Assembly: GCA_020852815.1 (NCBI GenBank)
Contig: JADZAN010000009.1
Location: 186,001 to 250,000 of the forward strand
From: Gemmatimonadaceae bacterium
Lineage (GTDB): Bacteria; Gemmatimonadota; Gemmatimonadetes; Gemmatimonadales; Gemmatimonadaceae
Direction of reading: 5' to 3'
DNA: 64,000 bases
In this document: positions 1-7,905 of the stretch, one piece after another
Numbering within the stretch: the stretch's first letter is position 1
Layout: every line of letters begins with the position of its first letter
Notes under the pieces: model-generated
Seen by the model: only the letters and a program-made list of their open reading frames with translations
Database searches by the model: none
Told to the model about the DNA's origin: nothing
Made by a program: the position numbers and the translations under genes

Positions 1-54
1 AAAGACGCCGCGGGTTGGCTGCTAGAGCGCAATGGCGACATTGCGCCGAGAGGA

Positions 55-1065
55 ATGATCATCCGGATCACAGATCCGACAGAACCCGGCTTACAGGCCT
101 GCATGTATCTGACGCCTCCTGCCAAGGCTCATGGCAGCAAGGATCGTGACCCCCATTGGTTGACGAGAATTCTCCCGGGGGCAGTCTCGATGTTCGTGTT
201 CGGCGCTGGCATTTGGACTGCTGCGTGCGCACCTGCGTCTCCTGCTCGCCAGGTGCAAGTCGACCCGCTGCCGCCCAGGAGCGACACTTTCATTGTTCGC
301 ACGACCGCTCCGCGACCAATTCTGCGAAATCAAGAGGCGCAGTACCGTGTACATGCTGTGGTTATCACGCAGGAGCATTTCCAGCGCGCGAACACAGGCG
401 ATAGTGTCGGAGTCGATACGCTCGTGCTACAGGAGAGCCTATCCGCCCACCTGGAGCTGATGCCTGACGGAGGAGTGGCGTTGAGGCTCCAATCCGATTC
501 AGGGTATCGTCTTCCTGCTCAGCGTCCCATGGTACCCGAGCTTGGCACGCGGGCACGTTTTCCTGTCATCGTGGTGTCGCGTGCCGCATCGAGGACTGGC
601 CGGGTCGTGCCCGATAGCTCGAGCACTTCACACGTTTCATGTGAACCAGTTACCTCCCTCACATCGCAGCTGCTTTCGACTATTTGGTTGCGTGCGATAC
701 TCAACATGACAAACGAGCCACCCATCACAGGTGACTCGCTCACGTATCGCTACTGCCAAGCTGGTGTTCAGTTCAGGGTGTCTCTTGCCACACACTCTCA
801 ACCAGCAGTACAACCGCTCACTGACACACTCTCTTCGCAGATCACGGCAACCGGTTCATTCTTGGCTGATAGTAGTCGCGCACTACCTATGACTGGAGTC
901 GGAACCCTGACGGCTGCACTGTATGTCAGGGGAGATCCCGCAAGCAGCCTGATGGCTGATGAACTCGTTCTCCGCTCCACTTCGAATCCAACTTTCCGAA
1001 GTTCACGCCGAAACCAGAGTTTCACGCAACAGACGGAGCTGATTCTCACCAAGAAAAAGGAGTGA
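55..1065 (+). CDS. Hypothetical lipoprotein-like protein, possibly 5'-truncated by the window edge
   Basis: I do not recognise this protein. The reading frame is open from base 1, so the true start may lie outside the window; in-frame ATGs are at 55, 103 and 190. A hydrophobic stretch (residues about 40-57 counted from base 55) ends in TAAC, which resembles a lipobox, and is followed by a Pro/Ala/Ser-rich linker. This suggests export and lipid anchoring. The remaining 270 residues are Ser/Thr-rich with beta-type alternation, two Cys near the middle and a basic tail. The gene converges on dnaN with only a few bases between them and shares the low G+C of that block. No catalytic motif is visible. 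Confidence 0.55.
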   Translation: MIIRITDPTEPGLQACMYLTPPAKAHGSKDRDPHWLTRILPGAVSMFVFGAGIWTAACAPASPARQVQVDPLPPRSDTFIVRTTAPRPILRNQEAQYRVHAVVITQEHFQRANTGDSVGVDTLVLQESLSAHLELMPDGGVALRLQSDSGYRLPAQRPMVPELGTRARFPVIVVSRAASRTGRVVPDSSSTSHVSCEPVTSLTSQLLSTIWLRAILNMTNEPPITGDSLTYRYCQAGVQFRVSLATHSQPAVQPLTDTLSSQITATGSFLADSSRALPMTGVGTLTAALYVRGDPASSLMADELVLRSTSNPTFRSSRRNQSFTQQTELILTKKKE

Positions 1066-1070
1066 ATCGC

Positions 1071-2177
1071 TCAGTCAACCAGACGAAGTGGCATTACCAA
1101 GCAGAGATACTTACCAGGTTCTTGCCATCCTTCTGGTTCAAGAGTCGCTGCACGTTCAGGTTCCTTGAACGTGAACTTGATCTCCTCAGTTGGCATGTAT
1201 CGCAGGATCTCCAGGAGATACATTCCGTTGAAGCCAATATCGATCGGATCTCCATCGTAACGGATTGGCAGTTCATCCTGACCTTCTCCAAGATCCGGTG
1301 TGGCCACCGAGAACTTCAGCAGCGCCAGATTAAACGAGAGCTTCACTCGATGGGTTTGATCTGACGCAACAACGGCCATCCGCTTGAGTGCGCTTTGCAG
1401 CGCAGTCTTGTCAATCGTTGCAACTCGATTGTTATCTCGGGGAATTACCTGGTCGTAATTGGGATACGGTCCTTCGATCAGGCGTGTGAATACCGCCGTG
1501 AATGGTGATCGAAAAGCCAAGTGATTTTCTCCACGAGCCACTTCGAGCTCTTCATCAGCGGGGAATAGTCGCCGAACTTGTTCGAGTGCTTTTGGGGGAA
1601 TAATGAAATCACCCGTGAGAGACCCACTATACGGGATCTCCATCTTTGCCAAACGGTGACCATTCGTTGCCACCATTCGCGTTTCCTTCTCTCGTACTTC
1701 CCACAGAACCCCATTCAAGATCGGACGACTTTCTTCTGTCGATACCGCAAAGGCTGTGTGAGAGATCAGTTTCTGAACGTCACCTGACTTCACACGCCAA
1801 GACCGCGCAAAGTCTACAGTTGGGAACGCAGGAAATTCATCCCGCGGTAATCCAAGAAGCTTGAACCGAGAGCGACCACACTCAAGAGTAATTCGCTGCT
1901 CACCAGCAGCAGCCAACTTTACAGGAGCTGGCGGAAGTTCACGAACAATCTCACTCAGCTTCTTCGCTGGTACTGTGATCGCACCTGGCGCTTCCACATC
2001 AGCTAGAACCTCCGTGCTTACACCAATATCCAGATCAGTTCCGGAAAGACGAAGTCCCTTATCTGTTGTCTCGAGGAGAAGATTCCCAAGAACAGGAAGA
2101 GTTGTCTTCGTCGGAACTGCAGCAGCGACAGCTGTGAGGGCTTCCTGGAGCTTCTCACGACTGATGGTGAGGCGCAT
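1071..2177 (-). CDS. dnaN: DNA polymerase III subunit beta (sliding clamp)
   Basis: The protein is the ring clamp that tethers DNA polymerase III to DNA and recruits other repair and replication proteins. Its 368 residues match the usual clamp length. It opens with the typical MRLTISREKLQEAL helix, has three repeated clamp-fold segments, and ends in MPLRLVD, which corresponds to the conserved C-terminal MPxRL of clamps. It lies directly downstream of dnaA on the same strand, the standard dnaA-dnaN order at bacterial origins, separated by an AT-rich gap. Its codon use is far less G+C-biased than that of genes beyond 4 kb. Confidence 0.97.
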   Translation of the reverse strand: MRLTISREKLQEALTAVAAAVPTKTTLPVLGNLLLETTDKGLRLSGTDLDIGVSTEVLADVEAPGAITVPAKKLSEIVRELPPAPVKLAAAGEQRITLECGRSRFKLLGLPRDEFPAFPTVDFARSWRVKSGDVQKLISHTAFAVSTEESRPILNGVLWEVREKETRMVATNGHRLAKMEIPYSGSLTGDFIIPPKALEQVRRLFPADEELEVARGENHLAFRSPFTAVFTRLIEGPYPNYDQVIPRDNNRVATIDKTALQSALKRMAVVASDQTHRVKLSFNLALLKFSVATPDLGEGQDELPIRYDGDPIDIGFNGMYLLEILRYMPTEEIKFTFKEPERAATLEPEGWQEPGKYLCLVMPLRLVD

Positions 2178-2361
2178 TTCTGGACTCGGTGAGTGGAGAA
2201 GGTGAGGAGTTACTAGGTAGTTGTATAGAAGAAGAAAGTTCTAGTAGAACTAGTATAATCTGGGGAATAGTGTGGTAAAACAGTTAAGTGGTTATAGACG
2301 TTGAACTTATCGGATAGAAACTGTTGTGGAGTGACTGTCGACTGATGTTGGTGGATGTGAA
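2178..2361. promoter_or_regulatory. AT-rich dnaA-dnaN intergenic region, candidate origin element and dnaN promoter
   Basis: This 184-base gap is the most AT-rich stretch in the window. On the minus strand it holds a good -10 (TATACT, 2257 to 2252) preceded at 17 bases by a weak TTTTAC, a plausible dnaN promoter. Degenerate DnaA-box-like sites lie at 2271-2279 (TGTGGTAAA) and 2325-2333 (TGTGGAGTG), each at least two mismatches from the consensus. The run TAGTAGAACTAGTATAAT at 2242-2259 has an A in the middle of every triplet, loosely like a DnaA-trio. An origin or unwinding role is inferred from position and composition only. Confidence 0.45.
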
Positions 2362-3756
2362 TTATGAAGTAAGCCGTCGCTTTGCCTGTTGAATCTTGGT
2401 CTGAAATGTGGTGTCATTAGCTGAAAGATCTTCAGCGCGTTCAAGACTGTGGATAACCGTTGAATGATCGCGACCCCCGAAACGATGTCCGATTTCCACT
2501 AGCTGTAGTCCGAGTAACTCACGGCAAAGCAACATTGCCGCTTGGCGTGGTATTGTCAGAGTCTTGGTACGGGTCTTTGACCTTAAACCATCAGCGGTTA
2601 CTCCCCACTCCGAAGCTACAATATCCTGAATTCGCTCGGGTGTTATTGGAGTCAGTTCACTGAGCGTTCCGTTGTCCTCGCGTCGCAACTTGTCACGAAG
2701 CGCTTCCTGGGTGAGTGCAATCGTGATCTCCTTGCGGCGAAGCGAGGAATAAGCCAGAAGGCGTATCACCGCACCCTCGAGCTCCCGAACACTCGATCGG
2801 ATATGCTCTGCGAGGAAGCGAATGACTTCATCGGGAATGGTCTGCTGGAGCTGATCAACCTCAGATTTCTTGCGGAGAATCGCGATACGAAGTTCCAAGT
2901 CTGGAAGCTCGATGTCGGCGACCATTCCCCACTGGAAACGAGTTACGAGCCGTGCTTCAATACCGGGAATCTCTGCCGGTGAACGGTCGGAGGTCATGAT
3001 GATCTGCCGGCCGTTCTCGTAGAGGGTATTGAACGTGTGGAAAAACTCTTCCTGGGTAGCTTCCTTGCCTTTCAGGAAATGAACATCATCGATCAGGAGG
3101 AGATCACACTCCCGAAAACGCCGGCGGAACTCATTGGTGGACCGAGTCTGGATTGCGTTGATATACTCGTTCGTGAACTGCTCGGCACCCATGTTGATGA
3201 CGCGAAGTCCTGGCTCCCTTTGTAGAAGCTCGTGAGCTACTGCTTGCATGAGGTGTGTCTTTCCAACACCACTAGCTCCGTAAATGAAGAGTGGGTTGTA
3301 GACGCGACCAGGAGCCTGTGATACGGCGTGGGCTGCTGCTGCCGCCACCTCATTGGACTTGCCGATGACGAACTGATCGAAGGTGTATCGAGCAGAAAGA
3401 ATGGGCGGTGTGTGAACGCGGAGCTGACCCGCAGAACCCTTGGGCTGGACGGGGGCACCGCTTTGCGAGAACAGGTCCATTTGAGGACGCTGCTGCCGAG
3501 CTTCGTCTGCGAGGAAGACGACGTGACAGGGATGGCCGAGCACCATCGGTGCGATGGAGTCGAGGAGCGAGCTGAACTTGGACTCATTCCAATCGGCGGC
3601 GAACTGGTCGGCGACCCTAACGGTGAGTTTGTGCTTTGTAAGTTCAACAGGCACAGCCGGTTCCAGCCATGTACGGAACGTTTGTTCCGCCATGTCTCGC
3701 TTGACGTAGTCGAGGAGGCGCTGCCAGGCTTGGTCGGCCGAGAGATCCATGACCAT
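2362..3756 (-). CDS. dnaA: Chromosomal replication initiator protein DnaA
   Basis: DnaA binds origin boxes and melts the DNA to start replication. All four domains are visible: an N-terminal helical domain (DQAWQRLLDYVK), a short linker, the AAA+ ATPase domain with Walker A GASGVGKTH (about residues 157-165) and Walker B LLLIDDVHFL, and the C-terminal DNA-binding domain with the signature GGRDHSTVIHS. The length, 464 residues, is normal. ATGs at 3756 and 3750 are both possible starts; neither has a clear ribosome binding site, and the proposed promoter leaves only a short leader. A DnaA-box-like site overlaps the start. Confidence 0.97.
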   Translation of the reverse strand: MVMDLSADQAWQRLLDYVKRDMAEQTFRTWLEPAVPVELTKHKLTVRVADQFAADWNESKFSSLLDSIAPMVLGHPCHVVFLADEARQQRPQMDLFSQSGAPVQPKGSAGQLRVHTPPILSARYTFDQFVIGKSNEVAAAAAHAVSQAPGRVYNPLFIYGASGVGKTHLMQAVAHELLQREPGLRVINMGAEQFTNEYINAIQTRSTNEFRRRFRECDLLLIDDVHFLKGKEATQEEFFHTFNTLYENGRQIIMTSDRSPAEIPGIEARLVTRFQWGMVADIELPDLELRIAILRKKSEVDQLQQTIPDEVIRFLAEHIRSSVRELEGAVIRLLAYSSLRRKEITIALTQEALRDKLRREDNGTLSELTPITPERIQDIVASEWGVTADGLRSKTRTKTLTIPRQAAMLLCRELLGLQLVEIGHRFGGRDHSTVIHSLERAEDLSANDTTFQTKIQQAKRRLTS

Positions 3757-3806
3757 GTGGAAAAGATCGGGCGGCCGAACGTAGGCACGGCCTGTGGAAA
3801 AGTCAA
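3756..3806 (-). promoter_or_regulatory. dnaA promoter with two TTTTCCACA DnaA-box-like sites
   Basis: Read on the minus strand there is a -35 TTGACT (3806 to 3801), a 17-base spacer and a -10-like TACGTT (3783 to 3778). The nonamer TTTTCCACA occurs at 3801-3793, filling the start of that spacer, and again at 3764-3756, touching the dnaA start codon. It differs from the classic TTATCCACA at one position. The arrangement would let DnaA repress its own gene. The sites are seen directly; autorepression is inferred from DnaA biology elsewhere. Confidence 0.55.
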
Positions 3807-3837
3807 TTCCTCGCGAATGCGAGCAACAGCTAACCCG

Positions 3838-3866
3838 TTGACATGCAAGGCGTAAGCCTCTATCCT
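3838..3866 (+). promoter_or_regulatory. rpmH promoter
   Basis: A perfect -35 TTGACA (3838-3843), a 17-base spacer and a -10 TATCCT (3861-3866) lie 45 bases upstream of rpmH. It is divergent from the dnaA promoter and is the best sigma-70-type match in the window. It probably drives rpmH, rnpA, yidD and yidC together. Confidence 0.7.
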
Positions 3867-3910
3867 TCCCGTTCTTTCGCCACGATTTTCAGTAGCTTTC
3901 GGAGATAGGA

Positions 3911-4075
3911 ATGGGCAAGCCGACGTATCGTCCGCGGAACAAGCGCCGGATTCGCAAGCACGGATTCCGCACCCGCATGGAGACGAAGTGGGGGCGCGAA
4001 GTTCTGAGCCGGCGCCGCAAGAAGGGGCGCAAGCGGTTGACGGTTAAGCTGCCGTCCAAGTACGCGGCCGCCTAG
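3911..4075 (+). CDS. rpmH: 50S ribosomal protein L34
   Basis: This 54-residue, very basic protein belongs to the large ribosomal subunit. The translation starts [19 protein letters not shown] and continues through the Arg/Lys-rich core ([10 protein letters not shown]) to a short C-terminal extension ending KYAAA. L34 is normally 44-50 residues, so the tail is slightly long. The purine-rich GGAGATAGGA immediately before the ATG serves as ribosome binding site. The dnaA-rpmH-rnpA order is conserved in many bacteria and here the two directions diverge. The stop codon lies within the open frame of rnpA if that gene extends upstream. Confidence 0.95.
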   Translation: MGKPTYRPRNKRRIRKHGFRTRMETKWGREVLSRRRKKGRKRLTVKLPSKYAAA

Positions 4076-4178
4076 TAATCGCCGGTTCGCCCGCGCCAGC
4101 AGGATCACGCGCGGTGCCGACCTCGAGCGCATACGACTAGAGGGGAAGGCTCTCCGAACGAGCGCGCTACTGGTTCGG

Positions 4179-4490
4179 GTGAGCGCTTCCCCTCACGCGC
4201 GTTTGCGAGTGGGCATTGTCGTCCCGCGCTATGGTCACTCGGCCGTGGACCGCAATAGGCTGAAACGGCGCCTGCGGGAGTTCGTACGATTGCACATCCT
4301 GCCGTTAGGCGTTCCGTCGGACGTCGTGATCTGGGCGCAACGGTCGGCGTATCGACTGGACTTCGCCCAACTGCAGGGGCAAATGGAACTGGTCGTCACC
4401 AAGCTGCAACGCACGCGGGAGGTGGCCGGAGGGACAACGCCCGGAGCAGAGGGCGATGACATCCTGCCACGACCTTCAGGGGGCGCGTGA
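4179..4490 (+). CDS. rnpA: Ribonuclease P protein component, 5' end uncertain
   Basis: RnpA is the protein partner of the RNase P ribozyme, which trims the 5' leader of precursor tRNAs. The signature [11 protein letters not shown] is present, preceded by [14 protein letters not shown]. Starting at GTG 4179 gives 103 residues but loses the usual N-terminal strand. The frame stays open upstream to 4041, inside rpmH, and translates to convincing RnpA sequence (ARASRITRGADLERIRLEGK), yet contains no ATG, GTG or TTG before 4179. The real start may be a rare ATC (4104) or ATA (4131). The stop overlaps the yidD ATG by one base. Confidence 0.88.
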   Translation: MSASPHARLRVGIVVPRYGHSAVDRNRLKRRLREFVRLHILPLGVPSDVVIWAQRSAYRLDFAQLQGQMELVVTKLQRTREVAGGTTPGAEGDDILPRPSGGA

Positions 4491-4699
4491 TGCGACACGT
4501 CGCAATCGCGCTGGTGCGCATCTACCAGATGTTCATCGGTCCGCTCGTTCCCGCCGTGTGCCGGTTTTACCCGTCGTGCTCCCAGTACGCGATCGAGGCG
4601 CTCGAGAAGCACGGCGCCTTTCGCGGTACCCTCCTGGCAGCGAAGCGTATTGCCCGCTGTCATCCGCTGCACCCTGGCGGATTTGATCCTGTGCCCTGA
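4490..4699 (+). CDS. yidD: Membrane protein insertion efficiency factor YidD
   Basis: YidD is a small membrane-associated protein that helps YidC insert inner-membrane proteins. The 69-residue product carries the family hallmark [18 protein letters not shown] followed by GGFDPVP near the C-terminus, with the conserved cysteines. The ATG at 4490 shares its A with the rnpA TGA, so translation is probably coupled; a GTG one codon upstream is an alternative start. It lies in the canonical order rnpA-yidD-yidC, 14 bases before yidC. Confidence 0.95.
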   Translation: MRHVAIALVRIYQMFIGPLVPAVCRFYPSCSQYAIEALEKHGAFRGTLLAAKRIARCHPLHPGGFDPVP

Positions 4700-4713
4700 T
4701 AGAGCTCGAAGCG

Positions 4714-6423
4714 ATGGACAAACGCACGATCCTGGCGCTCGCGCTCGTAGCGCTCGTCATCATGATCACGCCGAAGCTCTTTCCGACGTCGATGACGAAA
4801 GGGCGAGCCAAGCCAGTCGCCGGGACGACCGACAGCAGCCAATCTGGCGCTGCGGTTGCCGCGCCATCCGGGCAGGCAAGCGTTCCACCTGGAAGCACAA
4901 TCGGTCCCTCGGCTCCGGCAGCACCAACGCTCGCGGCGACCAGCACCGATTCGACCGGTCCGGTAAAGCCCGAGTCGACGACGGTGACCAGTGCTGTGGC
5001 CGACTACGTGTTCAGCAATCAGGGCGCTGCGCCGATGTCGGTGCGCCTGCCGAGTTACCGCGCGCTGGACAAGGTGAACGAGAACGTCACCATCACCTCC
5101 GGGAACGGGCGATCGCTCATCTCCTACCGGGTCCTCGGGGCGACGGACACGCTGGCATTGGCATCGGTGTCCTTCACGCTGGAACGCTCAACCGCGAGCA
5201 GCGGTGCGACGGTGCTTGACTACAGGGGTAGCGCCAACGGGCGTGCCCTGTCGCTCAAGTACACGATCGTGCCGGACTCCTTCCTGGCGCGCGTTGAAGG
5301 ATCGGTTGGCGTCGATGCCAACGGGCAACCAGCGCGCTTCGTGCTGATCGATCTTCCGAACACGTTTCATTCGTTCGAGGCGGATTCGCTGGATGACCAG
5401 AACCACTTCGCCTTTGCGCTCAAGCCGCGCGGGCGCGGCGCCGAAGGAGTGCCGTTTGGCAAGCTCGATCCCGGCGAGCGTCACCTTGTGCAGGGGCCGC
5501 TGGTGTGGGCCGCTGCCAAGTCGAAGTACTTCATTGTCGGGGTGCTGGGGAGCGAGGGAGATGACTCGTTTGCCGAAGCCGTGACAGTGGGTGGCCCGCG
5601 CACGACGAAGCGCGCGACGTCGGCCACGGGGACGGTCGTCACTCGTCTCAACAACGGGACGTTCCGGTTCGAGCTGTACACAGGGCCGCAGCAGTACAAG
5701 CGCCTGCAGGCGCTCGGACGCGAGTTCGAGAACTCGAATCCCTATGGCGGCTGGTTGCAGGGAGTGGTGCAGCCCTTCGCAACGGTCGTGATGAAGATCC
5801 TGCTCTGGATGCGCGCCACGCTCAAGCTCGACTACGGCTGGCTGCTGGTCATCTTCGGCATCGCGGTGCGTCTCATCCTGTGGCCGCTGAACCACGGGGC
5901 GATGCGCACGAGCATGCGGATGCAGCGCATCCAGCCCGAGCTGAACGACATCCAGAAGCGCTACAAGGCCGACCCGCAGAAGATGCAGTCGGAGATGATG
6001 CGCGTGTACAAGGAACACGACATGAGCCCGTTCAGCACCTTTGCCGGGTGCTTACCAATGCTCTTGCCGATGCCCGTGCTGTTCGCGCTCTTCTTCGTCT
6101 TCCAGAACACCATCGAGTTTCGCGGCGTCCCGTTCTTGTGGCTGGCGGATATCTCGATCAAGGACCCGTACTACATCGTTCCCCTGTTGATGGGGGTCTC
6201 GATGTTCCTGCTGTCGTGGATCGGGATGCGCAATTCGCCGCCCAATCCGCAGGCGAAGATGATGCTCTACATCTTCCCGGTAATGATGACGTTCCTGTTC
6301 GCGAACTTTGCCTCTGGCCTCAATCTCTACTACGCCATCCAGAACATTGCCGCGCTGCCGCAGCAATGGTTGATTGCCAACGAGCGTGGAAAGCTGGGCG
6401 GTGGAGGGGGGAAGAAAGGCTAA
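4714..6423 (+). CDS. yidC: Membrane protein insertase YidC
   Basis: YidC inserts and folds inner-membrane proteins, alone or with the Sec translocon. At 569 residues it is the long, diderm-type form: an N-terminal membrane helix (residues about 4-22), a low-complexity linker, a periplasmic beta-rich domain (about 90-350) and the conserved C-terminal core with five membrane helices. Core landmarks are the buried arginine in FGIAVRLILWPL (about 387), the coiled cytoplasmic hairpin QRIQPELNDIQKRYKAD, and SGLNLYYAIQNI near the end. A basic Gly/Lys tail follows. The periplasmic domain supports an outer-membrane-bearing host. Confidence 0.97.
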   Translation: MDKRTILALALVALVIMITPKLFPTSMTKGRAKPVAGTTDSSQSGAAVAAPSGQASVPPGSTIGPSAPAAPTLAATSTDSTGPVKPESTTVTSAVADYVFSNQGAAPMSVRLPSYRALDKVNENVTITSGNGRSLISYRVLGATDTLALASVSFTLERSTASSGATVLDYRGSANGRALSLKYTIVPDSFLARVEGSVGVDANGQPARFVLIDLPNTFHSFEADSLDDQNHFAFALKPRGRGAEGVPFGKLDPGERHLVQGPLVWAAAKSKYFIVGVLGSEGDDSFAEAVTVGGPRTTKRATSATGTVVTRLNNGTFRFELYTGPQQYKRLQALGREFENSNPYGGWLQGVVQPFATVVMKILLWMRATLKLDYGWLLVIFGIAVRLILWPLNHGAMRTSMRMQRIQPELNDIQKRYKADPQKMQSEMMRVYKEHDMSPFSTFAGCLPMLLPMPVLFALFFVFQNTIEFRGVPFLWLADISIKDPYYIVPLLMGVSMFLLSWIGMRNSPPNPQAKMMLYIFPVMMTFLFANFASGLNLYYAIQNIAALPQQWLIANERGKLGGGGGKKG

Positions 6424-6505
6424 CCGCCGCGTGGCGAGTGCTGCGGGGCGCGAAGGTGCCGACGCCGAGTGCGCTCGCCTGACCCGAATCTCGAGTGGGG
6501 CGCCG

Positions 6506-7867
6506 ATGCTGGTCCGTGATGACACCATCGCCGCGCTGAGCACCCCCGCAGGACGCGGCGCGATCGCCATTGTCCGACTCAGCGGGGGTGACGCGCATCG
6601 TATCGCGGCCCGACTCGTGACGCCGTGGCCAGACGCGCCGCGCGTGGTGACGCGCTCCCTCGTGCGCGACGATCGCGATGACAGCGTGATCGACCAGGCG
6701 ATGGTGACGCGTTTCGACGCCCCGCGGAGCTACACGGGCGAGCCGATGGTGGAGATTGCCTGCCATGGTGGAGTCGCGGTGTCGTCGGCGATCCTGGAGG
6801 CACTGTCGCGGCAGGGGGCGCGAAGCGCCGAGCCCGGAGAGTTCACGCAGCGCGCCGTGCTGAACGGGAAGATGGACCTCCTGCAGGCCGAGGCCGTTGC
6901 CGACCTGGTCGATGCGCGGACGCATGCCCTGCGCCGGACCGCGGTGCAGCAGCTGGACGGTGGGCTGACGCGCACGTTGCGCGAGCTGCGCGAGCGCATC
7001 CTGCACGTGGAGGCGCTGCTGGCGTACGATATCGACTTCCCGGAGGAAGACGACGGTCCCATCGCGCGGGAGACGATCGAGAGCGCGGCGCGTGAGGCGC
7101 GCGCGGGCATTGCCCGTCTCCTGGCGACGGTTCCGCGGGGCGAGATTGCACGTGACGGGGCCGTCGTGGTGATTGCCGGGGCGCCGAATGCCGGGAAATC
7201 GTCACTGTTCAACGCGCTCCTTGGCGAGACGCGGGCAATTGTCACCGAGGTGCCCGGGACGACACGCGATGCCATCGAGGCGCGCGTGGAGTCGGGGCGG
7301 TGGCCGCTGCGGTTGGTGGATACGGCCGGCCTGCGCGAGACGCGCGACGTGGTTGAGCGCCTGGGGATCGAGGTCAGCGAGCGACACATCCGGGCGGCGC
7401 ACATCGTCCTCGTGTGCGGCGAGACACGCGCCGCCATTGCGGAGGCACTGTCGCACGTGGAGGCGCTGGGTCCGGCACCGCGCATCGCGGTGCTCACGAA
7501 GACTGACCTGGCGGCCGATGATGGCGGCGTTGCAGCTGGCGCCGATGCGACCGTTGCCGTGAGCGCACTGCACCGTGAGGGGCTCGACCGGCTCCTGGGC
7601 GAGGTGCATGCCGTCCTGGAGCGACAGGTCGGCGATGTGGCGCCGGAGCTACCGGTGCTCACGCGTGAGCGACATCGTGTGGCGCTGCAGACGGCACACG
7701 ATGAGATGGATCGCTTCCTTGCCATATGGCGCACACCGATGGCGCCGGCGTCGGTCGCGGCGGTTCACATCCGGAGCGCGACGCACGCGCTGGATGAACT
7801 GATCGGTAATGTGGATGTGGACGACGTGCTGGACCGCGTCTTCCGTTCGTTCTGCGTGGGGAAGTAG
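6506..7867 (+). CDS. mnmE: tRNA modification GTPase MnmE
   Basis: MnmE, with MnmG, installs carboxymethylaminomethyl groups on wobble uridine 34 of several tRNAs. The 453-residue product begins DDTIAALSTPAGRGAIAIVR, the folate-binding N-terminal domain. It has a G domain with G1 GAPNAGKSS (about residue 226), G3 DTAG and G4 TKTD, and ends in the catalytic C-terminal CVGK motif. A longer in-frame ORF from 6374 overlaps yidC and adds a tail not seen in the family, so the ATG at 6506 is chosen. The preceding rpmH-rnpA-yidD-yidC order is typical. Confidence 0.96.
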   Translation: MLVRDDTIAALSTPAGRGAIAIVRLSGGDAHRIAARLVTPWPDAPRVVTRSLVRDDRDDSVIDQAMVTRFDAPRSYTGEPMVEIACHGGVAVSSAILEALSRQGARSAEPGEFTQRAVLNGKMDLLQAEAVADLVDARTHALRRTAVQQLDGGLTRTLRELRERILHVEALLAYDIDFPEEDDGPIARETIESAAREARAGIARLLATVPRGEIARDGAVVVIAGAPNAGKSSLFNALLGETRAIVTEVPGTTRDAIEARVESGRWPLRLVDTAGLRETRDVVERLGIEVSERHIRAAHIVLVCGETRAAIAEALSHVEALGPAPRIAVLTKTDLAADDGGVAAGADATVAVSALHREGLDRLLGEVHAVLERQVGDVAPELPVLTRERHRVALQTAHDEMDRFLAIWRTPMAPASVAAVHIRSATHALDELIGNVDVDDVLDRVFRSFCVGK

Positions 7868-7877
7868 CGCGGTGAGC

Positions 7878-7897
7878 GCCCGGGCATGGGCCCGGGT
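7878..7897. terminator. GC hairpin between convergent genes
   Basis: A 7-bp perfect stem (CCCGGGC at 7879-7885 with GCCCGGG at 7890-7896) sits in the 38-base gap between mnmE and the convergent protease gene. There is no T-run, so it is only a possible bidirectional terminator. Confidence 0.35.
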
Positions 7898-7905
7898 GCA
7901 GGAGA

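Noticed and set aside
2448-2456. Perfect DnaA box TGTGGATAA
   Set aside because: It lies in the dnaA codons for the conserved STVIHS motif, so the sequence is explained by the protein and its position is not evidence of an origin element.
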